A stretch of 64,000 nucleotides of DNA from Sinorhizobium americanum (lineage in GTDB: Bacteria > Pseudomonadota > Alphaproteobacteria > Rhizobiales > Rhizobiaceae). The DNA is taken from assembly GCF_001651855.1 (NCBI RefSeq), contig NZ_LNQC01000077.1:91255-155254 (forward strand), in the 5' to 3' direction. Both the position numbers and the translations under genes were made by a program. Position 1 is the stretch's first letter. The number at the start of each line of letters is the position of its first letter. The notes under the pieces are model-generated. The model saw only the letters and a program-made list of their open reading frames with translations, had not been told where the DNA came from and ran no database searches. Below, piece after piece: positions 16,123 to 24,556 of this stretch.

Positions 16123-17688
16123 TCAACCGAGATCGCCGAGCTTTTTGTAGAGGTCATAGGCATCGCTTGCCTCCGCATCGGCCGTATCGTCGCCGTCGCC
16201 TTCGGGATCCTGCCCTCCGCTCGCCTCTTCCCGGCCGTCTTTCCCGCTGCCGTCGCCCTCGCCGTCATCTCCCGGGTGGCGGGCGGTGCTCTCGTCTTCG
16301 TCGTCCACCTCCTCCTTTGCCGGCAGATAGGGCACCATTGCGAAGGGAATGATCTCCGGCAGGCCGCTCTCGACGAGAAGGGCGATGGTCTGTTGCATGG
16401 CGACGTCTTCGCCGGCCGGCGCTTGCCGCTGAACGGCAGCCGAACCGCGCGGAGCGGCCTCCGGCTTTTCCGCAGCGACCGGTTCGGAGATGGGCTGCGC
16501 GTCCTCGGCGGCGCTGTCCAGGGGCGAAGCCTCCGGCAGCCGCTCAGGCAAATCAGGCGCCGGCCGCGTCGATACCGCTTCTCGCCCGCCGTCGCTGGAT
16601 ACCGGCGCGCGCCCGTCCTCAGCCACCATGTACGGCAGATCGAGGCTCCTTTGGAGGAGCGCCTCGGCGGCACCGGCGAGTGCGGCCTCCGGCACGGTTC
16701 CGGGAGGCGCCGCGGCCTGGGCCGGCGGCCGTGCGTCGTTTCCTTTGGCGCGCGTCGGCGCGTAGGTTCCGTCCGTCTCGAAGCCTTCCTCTTCCCCAGC
16801 ACTGCCTTGCGCGCCGGCCGGTTCCGCTTCGCCAGAAATCTGCTCCGCCCCGTCGTCGGGCAACTCCGCCGCCTGTCGCTGGCCGCCCACTTCGTCGCCC
16901 TCGGAACGAACCAGCAAGAGATCGTCCGTCGGAGCCGTGGCACTCTCCAAAGCCTCCGCCGAAGCCGTCTCTATCGCCTCGGCCAACTCGACGCCCTCGT
17001 CCGTGGCGACGGCCGCAGGCGCCGGCGCAGCACTAACGCCATTGCTCGGCGACCGTGCCGCTGGGGCCAGTGCCTGCTGCGCCGCGCGGGCCGGTGCGCC
17101 GGTCTCTGCCGCTTGCGGCATTTCTTCCAGAACCGGCTCGGCAGATGCACCGTCATCGGCACCGTAGGTCTTCCGCAACATCGCCTGCAGCAGCGCCAGG
17201 TCGTTTGGCTGCGGCGTCGGTGCGGAGGCAAGGTGCGGGGCTGCCGACAGCGGCAGCGGCAGATTCCTGATTCCCGTGTGGCCAGCGGGCAAGGGCGTCG
17301 TGGGGTTCGCAAATCCTGTCGATGGCCCGCTTTGCGTCAGGGCAGCTAGGCGTCGCGCAAGGCTGCCGCCGCCAAGCTGCCTCTCTATCGCCTGACGCTC
17401 CGGCAGCGGCAAGGATTCCACTACCTCGACGAGACGCCGGACAAAGGCGCGGCCGTCTTCCTGCGGCAGCGGCGGAAACTTGAGGAGGCGCGCAAGATCT
17501 TCGATGAGCCGCACCAGCGCCTGGCGGGGAAGAACCTCCTTGCCAGAGAGATGACGTCCGGGCATGTCGAGCAGCTTCTGGATCGCCTCGGCGCGCTGGC
17601 CGGCGGGCGGCAGCACCCGTCGGACGGCCTGGACCATGTCTTCGCCGGGCGTGCTCGCGGTCCTGATCGTGCCAATCAGTATCGGCAT
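16123..17688 (-). CDS. Unrecognised acidic Ala/Pro-rich protein
   Basis: A 521-residue protein I cannot assign. The N-terminal ~110 residues (MPILIGTIRTASTPGEDMVQ, AIQKLLDMPGRHLSGKEVLP, LIEDLARLLKFPPLP, FVRRLVEVVESLPLPERQAIE) look folded and helical. The middle is a long Ala/Pro/Glu-rich, probably disordered stretch. A second ordered-looking patch near the C-terminus (MQQTIALLVESGLPEIIPFAMVPYLP) precedes an acidic tail ending YDLYKKLGDLG. The start ATG 17688 is supported by GGAG six bases upstream; an in-frame ATG at 18012 gives a 5' extension without coding character. No signal peptide or membrane helix is apparent. It is convergent to rpsA. Confidence 0.7.
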   Translation of the reverse strand: MPILIGTIRTASTPGEDMVQAVRRVLPPAGQRAEAIQKLLDMPGRHLSGKEVLPRQALVRLIEDLARLLKFPPLPQEDGRAFVRRLVEVVESLPLPERQAIERQLGGGSLARRLAALTQSGPSTGFANPTTPLPAGHTGIRNLPLPLSAAPHLASAPTPQPNDLALLQAMLRKTYGADDGASAEPVLEEMPQAAETGAPARAAQQALAPAARSPSNGVSAAPAPAAVATDEGVELAEAIETASAEALESATAPTDDLLLVRSEGDEVGGQRQAAELPDDGAEQISGEAEPAGAQGSAGEEEGFETDGTYAPTRAKGNDARPPAQAAAPPGTVPEAALAGAAEALLQRSLDLPYMVAEDGRAPVSSDGGREAVSTRPAPDLPERLPEASPLDSAAEDAQPISEPVAAEKPEAAPRGSAAVQRQAPAGEDVAMQQTIALLVESGLPEIIPFAMVPYLPAKEEVDDEDESTARHPGDDGEGDGSGKDGREEASGGQDPEGDGDDTADAEASDAYDLYKKLGDLG

Positions 17689-18005
17689 CCTCGTCTCCAA
17701 TTGCGCGCAGCGGCGCCAGGGGGAGCCGCGCTCGCCATCGAACGTCCTTGCTGCTGGAGGGCGCCTCATGCGCGTAGCGGCCGATGGGCCGGGCCCGCCG
17801 CGGCAGCGCCGCGGGCATGGGACTTGGGCATGATCATCAAATATAGGGCACAGAAGTTTAAGAACTGTTAACCATGGCCGCGGCGGCGACGATAAGACGG
17901 GGCGGCTTTTCCCCGGGGCCACCGGATCCTGCGTCCGACGCTTCGCTCTTGCGGGAGGGCTCCCGCCGGTCCATCCTGTGAGGGCCAGTCTCGATGGAGC
18001 TGCCG
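17689..18005. other. Divergent intergenic region
   Basis: 317 bases between the Ala/Pro-rich gene and the DUF6665-like gene. Two TTAA half-sites with a six-base gap (TTAA-N6-TTAAC near 17859-17873) resemble a CtrA site but with non-canonical spacing. Otherwise nothing recognised. Confidence 0.35.
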
Positions 18006-18335
18006 ATGACATTCCGTCCGCCGCAATCGCTGAGCCGCTTCAATGCCGGAAGCGACGTGAACGTTCTCGAATACGAGCTGATGGCCGAGCGCGCCGATGC
18101 CCTGGGGCGCCACGGCCTCAAGGTCGAGAAAGCGATCGCCGCCGTCACCGGCTTCGACCGGGACAGGGGTCGGCCGGAGGAACGCCAGCGGCTGCTCGAC
18201 GAGGCAGCCGACGCCGTCTGGGCCTTCCTCATCCAGCGGGAAATCTGCGGCTTGCGCGACAGCCGCGACGCGGTGCGCCGCTATGGCATTCCCGGGGAAG
18301 TCATGGCGCGGCTCGGGATTGTCAGGAAGCGATAG
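18006..18335 (+). CDS. Small DUF6665-like protein
   Basis: A 109-residue soluble, mostly helical protein. Characteristic stretches are RPPQSLSRFNAGSDVNVLEY, ELMAERADALGRHGLKVEKA and ADAVWAFLIQREICGLRDSR. I recognise it as resembling the rhizobial DUF6665 family, function unknown, from memory. The ATG at 18006 is chosen over 17994 because GGAG lies six bases before it. Confidence 0.7.
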   Translation: MTFRPPQSLSRFNAGSDVNVLEYELMAERADALGRHGLKVEKAIAAVTGFDRDRGRPEERQRLLDEAADAVWAFLIQREICGLRDSRDAVRRYGIPGEVMARLGIVRKR

Positions 18336-18428
18336 GCCGCGCGGGACGCGGCAGTCTACTCGCGTCGCAGCTTCAGCCATCCGTCAGGCCCGGCGAAAGC
18401 CGCCGCCGAGCCTCATTTGAACGAGCCG

Positions 18429-18857
18429 TTACCAGCCGTATCTGTAGTACCGATGGCCGTAGTAACCGGGCCGATAATAGCGGTACGGAGCGCCGTAATA
18501 CCGGTACGGATAGTAACCGGGATAGTAGCCCGGGCCGTAATAGCGGGTGCCGTAATAATAGCGGTTCCCATAATAATGGCGACGCGGATAGTATCCACCG
18601 GACCCGAAATAGAAGGCGATTCCGGCCCGTCGATAGCCGGGATAATAGCCCGGCCAGCCGCCATAGTAACCGCCGCGCCAGCGCGGATAATAGCCCCGAC
18701 CATAGTATCCTCGGTGGGTGACACTCTGGACGTCCGCAGGGGCCTTGATCTCTATGTCGAGCGCCGGACGCGGCATGGCCTGAACGGGCGCTGCAGGGGG
18801 GATCATGGAGGCGGCCGCCAGAGCGCAGCTCATAACGAAATTCCGAAATCCCGTCAT
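18429..18857 (-). CDS. Secreted Tyr/Gly-rich repeat protein
   Basis: A 142-residue exported protein. A signal peptide spans about residues 1-27 (FVMSCALAAASMIPPAAPVQA). Residues 48-142 are dominated by GYY, RYY and GYYPG repeats with Arg and Pro (GYYPRWRGGYYGGWPGYYPG). Such proteins occur in Rhizobiales genomes with unknown role; an envelope-associated, cationic, self-associating function is conjecture. Start ATG 18857. Weak surroundings: no operon partner. Confidence 0.75.
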   Translation of the reverse strand: MTGFRNFVMSCALAAASMIPPAAPVQAMPRPALDIEIKAPADVQSVTHRGYYGRGYYPRWRGGYYGGWPGYYPGYRRAGIAFYFGSGGYYPRRHYYGNRYYYGTRYYGPGYYPGYYPYRYYGAPYRYYRPGYYGHRYYRYGW

Positions 18858-19195
18858 TTTCTCCTCACTTTCCGAAAGACGTGCTTTCTGGTTCCTGCCC
18901 CTCCTCCTCAGACCTCTGTTTGGTTGAGTTTTATTTCACGACGCAGGGCGCGCGCACGCGTACTCACGCCCGGATTTCCGCGCCGTCCAGTCGTCCGCAG
19001 AAGCATGCGCCTCTCCGGCCCTCATGTCACTGGAATTCTTGCCCGACTTTGCGCCGTTTGAACGCCCCGGCCGGATCCGCACAAAGCGGGTTATGCCGAA
19101 GCGGCGCCGCTTGCCGCGCTTTTTCGCGTCCTGGCGCGAAAACTTCAAAATGCCTGTTGACACTTCGCCCCCGGCCTTTTACATGCCGGTCCGTC
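18858..19195. other. Intergenic region upstream of tRNA-Leu
   Basis: 338 bases between the GYY-repeat gene (leftward) and tRNA-Leu. A promoter for the tRNA is visible at 19157-19185. No credible small gene seen in the rest. Confidence 0.4.
19157..19185 (+). promoter_or_regulatory. Promoter of tRNA-Leu
   Basis: TTGACA (19157-19162), a 17-base spacer and TACATG (19180-19185) place the transcription start near 19192, only a few bases before the mature tRNA 5' end. Confidence 0.6.
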
Positions 19196-19280
19196 GCCCA
19201 GATGGCGGAATTGGTAGACGCGCAGGTTTCAGGTACCTGTGCCGCGAGGCGTGGAGGTTCGAGTCCTCTTCTGGGCACCA
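19196..19280 (+). tRNA. tRNA-Leu (anticodon CAG)
   Basis: An 85-base class II tRNA with encoded CCA. Acceptor GCCCAGA pairs with TCTGGGC, the anticodon stem CAGGT/ACCTG encloses TTCAGGT (anticodon CAG), a long variable arm (TGCCGCGAGGCGT) follows and the T arm is GGAGGTTCGAGTCCTC. It reads CUG, the main Leu codon in this GC-rich genome. Confidence 0.97.
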
Positions 19281-19290
19281 TTTCCCTTTT

Positions 19291-19334
19291 AGAAATGCAG
19301 AAAAAGCCCGGATCTCCGGGCTTTTTGCATTTCT
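19291..19334. terminator. Bidirectional terminator between tRNA-Leu and cyclase gene
   Basis: A near-perfect 44-base palindrome: AGAAATGCAGAAAAAGCCCG pairs with CGGGCTTTTTGCATTTCT around a GGATCTCC core, with a two-base bulge. The A-tract/T-tract layout serves both the tRNA (+) and the cyclase gene (-). Confidence 0.9.
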
Positions 19335-19366
19335 GCGACCCAGACAGAACGGACCTGCTCGCCGCC

Positions 19367-21325
19367 CTACGCCGCCGTGCCCGCCTGCTCGCCGGGCGGT
19401 TGTCCCGCGATCGAGGCGGCCGGCAACACCTCGTAGATTTCCAGCGCAGTGGCACGCCCCTTTGCCTGGGCGAAGCCGAGCGGGCGGAAGCCGATGACCC
19501 CGCTGCATTGCGCCACCACGGCGCCGCTCGCGAGTATTGTCGTGCCGTAGTCCTTGTTCATGCCTTCGAGCCGCGAGGCGACGTTCACCGTGTCGCCCAT
19601 GGCGGTATATTGCAGCCGTTCCTTGGCGCCGACGCTGCCGACGACGGCAGGGCCGGTATGGATGCCGAAGCGGGTGCGGAACTCCGGCAGCCCCATCTCC
19701 CGTTGCTTGGCGTTGAAGTCGGCGAGCCGCTCCTCCACGGCCAGGGCGCAGCGGCAGGCGTGTTCGGCATGGCGCGGGTCGGCGACCGGCGCGTTCCACA
19801 TGGCAAAGACCGAGTCGCCCAGAAACTGGATAATCGTGCCGTCATGGGCGGCGACCACATCGCTGAAGATGTCGAAATATTCCGACAGCATCGCCACCAC
19901 CGCCTCCGGCGAGTGATGCTCGCTGATCGTGGTGAAATCGTAGATGTCGGTGAACAGCGCCGTCACCTCCTGGCGCCAGCCGGCCCGGCCGGCGAACTGC
20001 CCGGATTCGATGCCCTTGCGCACCAGCTCCCGCGGCACATAGAGCGCGAAGGTGAAGATCGCGTCGCGGGCCCTGTTCATCGCGCTGTTGAGGGTCGAGA
20101 TTTCCGCCACATGCGAGGAGACCTCGATCGGCGTCGCGAAATCGAGATCCTGCAGCCGGTTGGCGCTGGCGGTGAGCTGGTTGAGCGACTTGGTGACGAG
20201 ATGCGCCAGCACCAGCGAGAAGAGGACGGCAAGCACCACCACCGAACCGGAGATGGCGAGGCCCTGGACGAGAGTCTCGTTGGCGGCGGCCATCAACTCG
20301 TCGAGCGGCGCCGCGACCACGATCCGGTGGCCCGCTAGAAGCTGCGCCGATTGGATCGGCGTCACCGCGACGAGATAGGTGCGATCGGCCACATCGATTA
20401 GGCCGGCCTCGCCCGGCGGCGGCGGGTTGCGCCGGATGCTTTCGACGAGCGGATCGGCCTCGGGCACCGCGACCGGCGCGGTGCTGTCCTTCGTGGCCAG
20501 AATGCGCTTCATCGCCATCGGATCCGAATGGATGATCGGCCTTCCGACAGCATCGAGAACCAGCGACACGGAGTCGGCCGTCAGCCGTTCGCGAGACAGG
20601 AAATCGGTGATCGTGTCCACGACGACGTCGGCGCCGATGACGATCTGCGGATTGCCACGATGGGCCTGGGAGATGGTCATGCCGAGCTTGCCCGTCGTCG
20701 CCATCTCATAAGGACCGATCGCCATCGGCGCCTTCCCGTTGACGGCCGCGCGGTACCAGGGGCGCGTCCGCGGATCGTAGGGGGTCGAGGGCACGCGGCG
20801 CTCGGCGAACTGCAGGCCGCTTGCGTCGAGGAAGAGCACCCGATAAAGCCCCCTCCCCTGGTCGCCCCGCTCCATCGAGCGAACGGCGAGCGTCGCCCCG
20901 CGCGGCGCGTCGAGTGCCATCCGCCAGGCGGCCGACCTCAGATCGACCACATGGAAGAAGGCGCCGCTCGGATAGCCGACATAGACGCCATCGATATGAG
21001 GCGAGCGGATGATGCCTTCGCGCAGCAGTGCCACCTTGTCGTTCATGCGCTGCGGCGGCGGCACCAGAAAGGCGTTGGCGACCGATGCGACGAGGCTGAC
21101 CAGCGCCGACGTGTCCCCGGAAAGCATACCGAGCCGATCGACGAGGCGATCGACGAAGGCGCCCATGTTGGCCTCGGCGTCCTCAATCGCCGCATTGCGG
21201 GCGCGGCGGTAGTCGAGCCCTACGAGGGTGGCGGACACGACGACGAGCACGGCGACCATGACGAGGCTCAGCAGTGACCGGAGCGTCCAGGTCTCGAGAC
21301 GCTTGTTCTCCTTAGAGCCGCGCAT
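19367..21325 (-). CDS. Membrane class III adenylate/guanylate cyclase with sensor domain
   Basis: A 652-residue receptor-type cyclase. A helix at about residues 16-37 (LLSLVMVAVLVVVSATLVGL) and another at about 350-375 bracket a periplasmic dCache-like sensor (SPHIDGVYVGYPSGAFFHVV, YDPRTRPWYRAA). A HAMP-like linker precedes the catalytic domain. Metal-binding Asp residues lie in LFTDIYDFTT and FLGDSVFAMW, with YTAMGDTVNVASRLE as the transition-state region. The canonical substrate Lys is replaced by Gln500 (QFLGD), and the purine-selecting Asp position is Thr, so ATP versus GTP preference is uncertain. Its ligand is unknown. It is convergent with tRNA-Leu. Confidence 0.88.
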   Translation of the reverse strand: MRGSKENKRLETWTLRSLLSLVMVAVLVVVSATLVGLDYRRARNAAIEDAEANMGAFVDRLVDRLGMLSGDTSALVSLVASVANAFLVPPPQRMNDKVALLREGIIRSPHIDGVYVGYPSGAFFHVVDLRSAAWRMALDAPRGATLAVRSMERGDQGRGLYRVLFLDASGLQFAERRVPSTPYDPRTRPWYRAAVNGKAPMAIGPYEMATTGKLGMTISQAHRGNPQIVIGADVVVDTITDFLSRERLTADSVSLVLDAVGRPIIHSDPMAMKRILATKDSTAPVAVPEADPLVESIRRNPPPPGEAGLIDVADRTYLVAVTPIQSAQLLAGHRIVVAAPLDELMAAANETLVQGLAISGSVVVLAVLFSLVLAHLVTKSLNQLTASANRLQDLDFATPIEVSSHVAEISTLNSAMNRARDAIFTFALYVPRELVRKGIESGQFAGRAGWRQEVTALFTDIYDFTTISEHHSPEAVVAMLSEYFDIFSDVVAAHDGTIIQFLGDSVFAMWNAPVADPRHAEHACRCALAVEERLADFNAKQREMGLPEFRTRFGIHTGPAVVGSVGAKERLQYTAMGDTVNVASRLEGMNKDYGTTILASGAVVAQCSGVIGFRPLGFAQAKGRATALEIYEVLPAASIAGQPPGEQAGTAA

Positions 21326-21418
21326 GTCCGTGCCCCTATGCGGATTGGCTATTTTGATCTTGGCGCTATCGCGCTGCTTTGCATAGGGCCGTTTGTTGCC
21401 GTTGTCAGCAGGGCGGCA

Positions 21419-22450
21419 TCAATTGACGCTGACCGGCCGCGATCGCATGCGCGCCACCGTCTCCCGTTCCGCCCGCTTGCAGCGCAACGGCGGCAGGTTG
21501 CGGTCCATCAGGTCCATGTCGTCCAGCACCATCTCGCCCATCTTCTTGAAGGCCTGGTCGAGCGCGCCGGCGCGGTGCGCCGAGCGCAGGAAGCCGGGAA
21601 GCCGGCGGACCGGATGGTCGAGCGGAAGCGGTTCTTCCGGGAAGACGTCGCTCGCCGCGACGATCCGGCCGCTTTTAACCGCGGCGACCAGCGCGTCGAA
21701 ATCGACGACGCCGGCGCGGCTGAGCAGAATGAAGGCCGCTCCGGGCCGCATCTTCGCGAAGGCCTCGGCGCCGAGAAAACCTTCGTTTTCGCTGGTGACG
21801 GCGGCGACGACGAAGACGAAATCGCTGCTCGAGAGCACCGTCTCGAGCGAGGCCGGCTCAACCCCGGCGTCGGCGAGAATGGAGGCGGGCAGCCAGGGAT
21901 CGTAGACGCGGATCCTGGCGCGAAAGCCGGAAAGCACCCGGTTCAACGCCCTTCCGAGATCGCCGAAGCCGACGATGCCGATCTCGGAGCCGGAGAGGAG
22001 CCGCGCCGAGCGGTTGCCGTCGCCGCCCCAGAGCTCGCGTCCCTCGCGAAAGGCGAGATCGGCATCCACGATGCCGCGGGCGAGATTGAGCGCCATGGCG
22101 AGCCCCAGTTCCGCCACCGGCTCGGCAAAGACCTGGCCGGTCGTCACCACGTGAATGCCGCGGCGGAAAAGGACCTCATAGGGCATGTTGTTCAAGAGAT
22201 TGCTTTCGACATTGAGGATGGCGCGCAGCTGCGGCATGCGTTCGAGCGTCCGCTCATCCAGGGGCGGTTGGCCGATGATGTAGCGAACCTGGCCAAGCGT
22301 TGCTTCATCGAGCCCGGCGATATTGTCCCGGTCGGCTTCGACGAGGCGGTAGCGCCTGTTGAGCGCTTCCAGCGTTTCCCGGCTGAAGATCAGCTCGAGC
22401 GTGCGCGGCGCCGGCGCGCTGATGACAAGCGGTCGGTTCGTCTCGGGCAT
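21419..22450 (-). CDS. D-isomer-specific 2-hydroxyacid dehydrogenase family protein
   Basis: A 343-residue NAD(P)-dependent oxidoreductase. The Rossmann motif is GIVGFGDLGRALN; the conserved catalytic region includes LSRAGVVDFDAL, ASDVFPEEPLP and the C-terminal RSAHRAGA His. Substrate (2-hydroxy acid or 2-oxo acid) cannot be read from the sequence. Start ATG 22450 is preferred because GGAG lies six bases upstream; ATG 22462 would add four residues. The small secreted protein upstream is 41 bases away in the same orientation. Confidence 0.82.
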   Translation of the reverse strand: MPETNRPLVISAPAPRTLELIFSRETLEALNRRYRLVEADRDNIAGLDEATLGQVRYIIGQPPLDERTLERMPQLRAILNVESNLLNNMPYEVLFRRGIHVVTTGQVFAEPVAELGLAMALNLARGIVDADLAFREGRELWGGDGNRSARLLSGSEIGIVGFGDLGRALNRVLSGFRARIRVYDPWLPASILADAGVEPASLETVLSSSDFVFVVAAVTSENEGFLGAEAFAKMRPGAAFILLSRAGVVDFDALVAAVKSGRIVAASDVFPEEPLPLDHPVRRLPGFLRSAHRAGALDQAFKKMGEMVLDDMDLMDRNLPPLRCKRAERETVARMRSRPVSVN

Positions 22451-22491
22451 TGTTTTCTCCATTCCTTTTGGTCGTCAAAGCCTTGCCGCGC

Positions 22492-22821
22492 TCAATAGTT
22501 CAGGCCCCGCTTCTGCCGTTCCAGAGACGGCGGCAGCCGGCCGCTTTGAAAGACCGGCCCGTCGCCTTTACGGCATCGGTAGATCGTGTCGTAGCGCGGA
22601 CGGCCATGAGAGGACTCGAAGGGTCCATAGCGGTCGATGAAAACCTGCTCGCACGCCGTGGCCTCACCGTCCTGCAGCGGGTTCACTGGCCGCACGCCGG
22701 GAAGGTCATGAAAGCTCTGGGCAAAGTTCAGAGGCGTCTCGTCCGCCGGGGCGACAGTGGCCGAGAGGCCGAGCATCAGGACGGCCAGAAAAAGCGACGG
22801 TGCGGAACGGAAGGAGGTCAT
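22492..22821 (-). CDS. Small secreted protein, unknown function
   Basis: A 109-residue protein with a signal peptide (about residues 1-25, SLFLAVLMLGLSATVAPA). The mature part has two Cys (EATACEQVF, IYRCRKGDG), likely forming a disulfide. No family recognised. ATG 22821 is chosen so that the signal peptide begins properly; ATG 22869 would add a non-signal-like extension. It may be cotranscribed with the dehydrogenase downstream. Confidence 0.65.
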   Translation of the reverse strand: MTSFRSAPSLFLAVLMLGLSATVAPADETPLNFAQSFHDLPGVRPVNPLQDGEATACEQVFIDRYGPFESSHGRPRYDTIYRCRKGDGPVFQSGRLPPSLERQKRGLNY

Positions 22822-23025
22822 GCCGGCGGACTTTCGGGAGGACGGCGGCGGGACGCCGACGAGGGACACGGTATCGCGGCCGACAAACTTGCGCTATAGG
22901 CCAGCTACGCTCTACAGCGCCGCCCGCCTATGGGCGCGGCCAGGTGCTGCTACTTTGAATCACTGCATGGTTCTTAAATCGAATCCGCTTAAGGAACCAT
23001 GCAGCTCACGATCTGGGGATTCTCG

Positions 23026-23652
23026 ATGGCGAATACAATACGGTTCCACGAAGGTGATATTTCCGCAGCCGATGCGGCCCGCTATACCGGCGCGATCGCC
23101 ATCGATACGGAAACGCTCGGTCTTGTCCCCCGCCGCGACCGTCTCTGCGTCGTGCAGCTTTCGCCGGGCGACGGCACCGCCGACGTGATCCGCATCGCCG
23201 CCGGCCAGAAAGAGGCGCCGAACCTCGTTGCCATGCTTGCCGATCCGGCCCGCCAGAAGATTTTTCATTTCGGCCGATTCGACATCGCCGTGCTGTTCCA
23301 CACTTTCGGTGTCACTGCTGCTCCGGTCTTCTGCACAAAGATCGCCTCGCGTCTGACCCGCACCTATACGGACCGGCACGGCCTCAAGGACAACCTCAAG
23401 GAACTGCTCGACATCGATATCTCCAAGCAGCAGCAGTCCTCCGATTGGGCCGCCGACATCCTCTCGCCGGCGCAGCTCGAATACGCCGCCTCGGACGTGC
23501 TCCACCTGCATGCGCTGCGCGACAAGCTGACGGCACGCCTCCTGCGCGACGGCCGCATGGACCACGCCGAAGCCTGCTTTGCCTTCCTGCCGACGCGCGC
23601 CAAGCTCGACCTGCTCGGCTGGGAAGAGACGGATATTTTCGCGCATAGCTGA
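23026..23652 (+). CDS. nrnC: NrnC-type 3'-5' exonuclease (short RNase D homologue)
   Basis: A 208-residue DEDDy exonuclease containing only the RNase D catalytic domain: Exo I AIDTETLGL, Exo II HFGRFDIAVL, Exo III YAASDVLHLH. The HRDC domain of true RNase D (about 370 residues) is absent, as in alphaproteobacterial NrnC, which degrades oligoribonucleotides of 2-5 nt including pGpG and so substitutes for Orn. ATG 23026 gives the family N-terminus; ATG 22999 with a nearby AGGA is a possible alternative. Confidence 0.9.
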   Translation: MANTIRFHEGDISAADAARYTGAIAIDTETLGLVPRRDRLCVVQLSPGDGTADVIRIAAGQKEAPNLVAMLADPARQKIFHFGRFDIAVLFHTFGVTAAPVFCTKIASRLTRTYTDRHGLKDNLKELLDIDISKQQQSSDWAADILSPAQLEYAASDVLHLHALRDKLTARLLRDGRMDHAEACFAFLPTRAKLDLLGWEETDIFAHS

Positions 23653-23661
23653 GACTGCGAT

Positions 23662-24090
23662 TTAGGACGGCATCAGCCACAGCAGCGCCGCATAACGCCC
23701 GGCCTTGCCGATCGTCACATAGGCGAGAAAGACCGTGAGCGGCGTCCGGAGCAGCCCGGCGGCGAGCGTCAGCGGATCGCCGACGATCGGCAGCCAGGAG
23801 AAAAGCAACACCGGCTGGCCGTATCGCGCGAAGAGAGTTTCGGCCTTTTGCCGCGCCAGCGGTGAGACCGGAAACCAACGCCTGTCCTCGAAACGGATCG
23901 CGAACCGGCCGAGGGCGTAATTCACCAGCGCGCCGAGCACATTGCCCACCGTCGCTGCGAGAAACAGCGCGGCCCGGGTCGTCTCGGCTGAAAGCGCCGC
24001 AGCAACCACCGCCGCTTCCGACAGGCCGAAGAGCAGGGTCGCGGAGAGAAAGGCTGCGCCGAAGACGCCGGCAAGCGTGGCGAGATCCAG
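23662..24090 (-). CDS. YqaA-like membrane protein, probable CTG start
   Basis: A 142-residue inner membrane protein of the YqaA (DedA-related/SNARE-associated) group: SEAAVVAAALS, GNVLGALVNYALGR, RRWFPVSPLARQKAE, FSWLPIVGDPLTLAAGLLR. The open frame extends to 24156 without ATG, GTG or TTG before 24009. A GTG at 24009 would remove the first membrane helix (AFLSATLLFGLSEA). CTG at 24090 gives full family length and has AGGAG eight bases upstream, within the end of the preceding SelW-like gene. Function of the family is not settled. Confidence 0.7.
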   Translation of the reverse strand: MDLATLAGVFGAAFLSATLLFGLSEAAVVAAALSAETTRAALFLAATVGNVLGALVNYALGRFAIRFEDRRWFPVSPLARQKAETLFARYGQPVLLFSWLPIVGDPLTLAAGLLRTPLTVFLAYVTIGKAGRYAALLWLMPS

Positions 24091-24094
24091 GAGT

Positions 24095-24376
24095 TCAGCT
24101 CCTGTCGACGTGGCCGAGATCGCGCTCCGGCTCGAGGACGTCGCGGATTCGCTGCTTCAATTCCTTTGGCCCTGGAAAGCCCCCGTCGCGCTTGCGTTCC
24201 CAGACGAGCTCGCCATCGACGCGGATCTCGAAATTGCCGCCGGTGCCGGGGATCAGCGCCACTTCGCCGAGCGTGTCGGCGAAGGTCGACAGCAGCTCCT
24301 GCGCCATCCAGCCGGCGCGCAGCAGCCAGTTGCACTGGGTGCAATAGAGGATCGTGACGCGCGGCTTCTCACTCAT
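24095..24376 (-). CDS. SelT/SelW/SelH (Rdx) family protein
   Basis: A 93-residue thioredoxin-like protein with the family CxxC motif near the N-terminus (YCTQCNWLLR) and the C-terminal GGFPGPKELKQRIRD segment. The redox pair is Cys-Cys, not selenocysteine. Probable thiol-redox role, substrate unknown. Its stop codon lies four bases before the CTG start proposed for the YqaA-like gene, suggesting translational coupling. Confidence 0.85.
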   Translation of the reverse strand: MSEKPRVTILYCTQCNWLLRAGWMAQELLSTFADTLGEVALIPGTGGNFEIRVDGELVWERKRDGGFPGPKELKQRIRDVLEPERDLGHVDRS

Positions 24377-24556
24377 CTGGCAATGTCCTGTTTTCGGCCA
24401 CCATAGCTTCCCGATTGGTACGGAACAACCGGCGCTTCACCGGCTCTTCACACGATTGTCAACTCGAACAATCATGTTTTTATCGCGCGGTCCTTGTTTT
24501 TGAAGAGATGTGCGGCAAGAGACTTTTGCATTGCAACACACTGCGAGAGGGATAGC

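Noticed and set aside
17689..18012. N-terminal extension of the Ala/Pro-rich protein to ATG 18012
   Set aside because: The extension has no coding character and ATG 17688 has a good ribosome-binding site.
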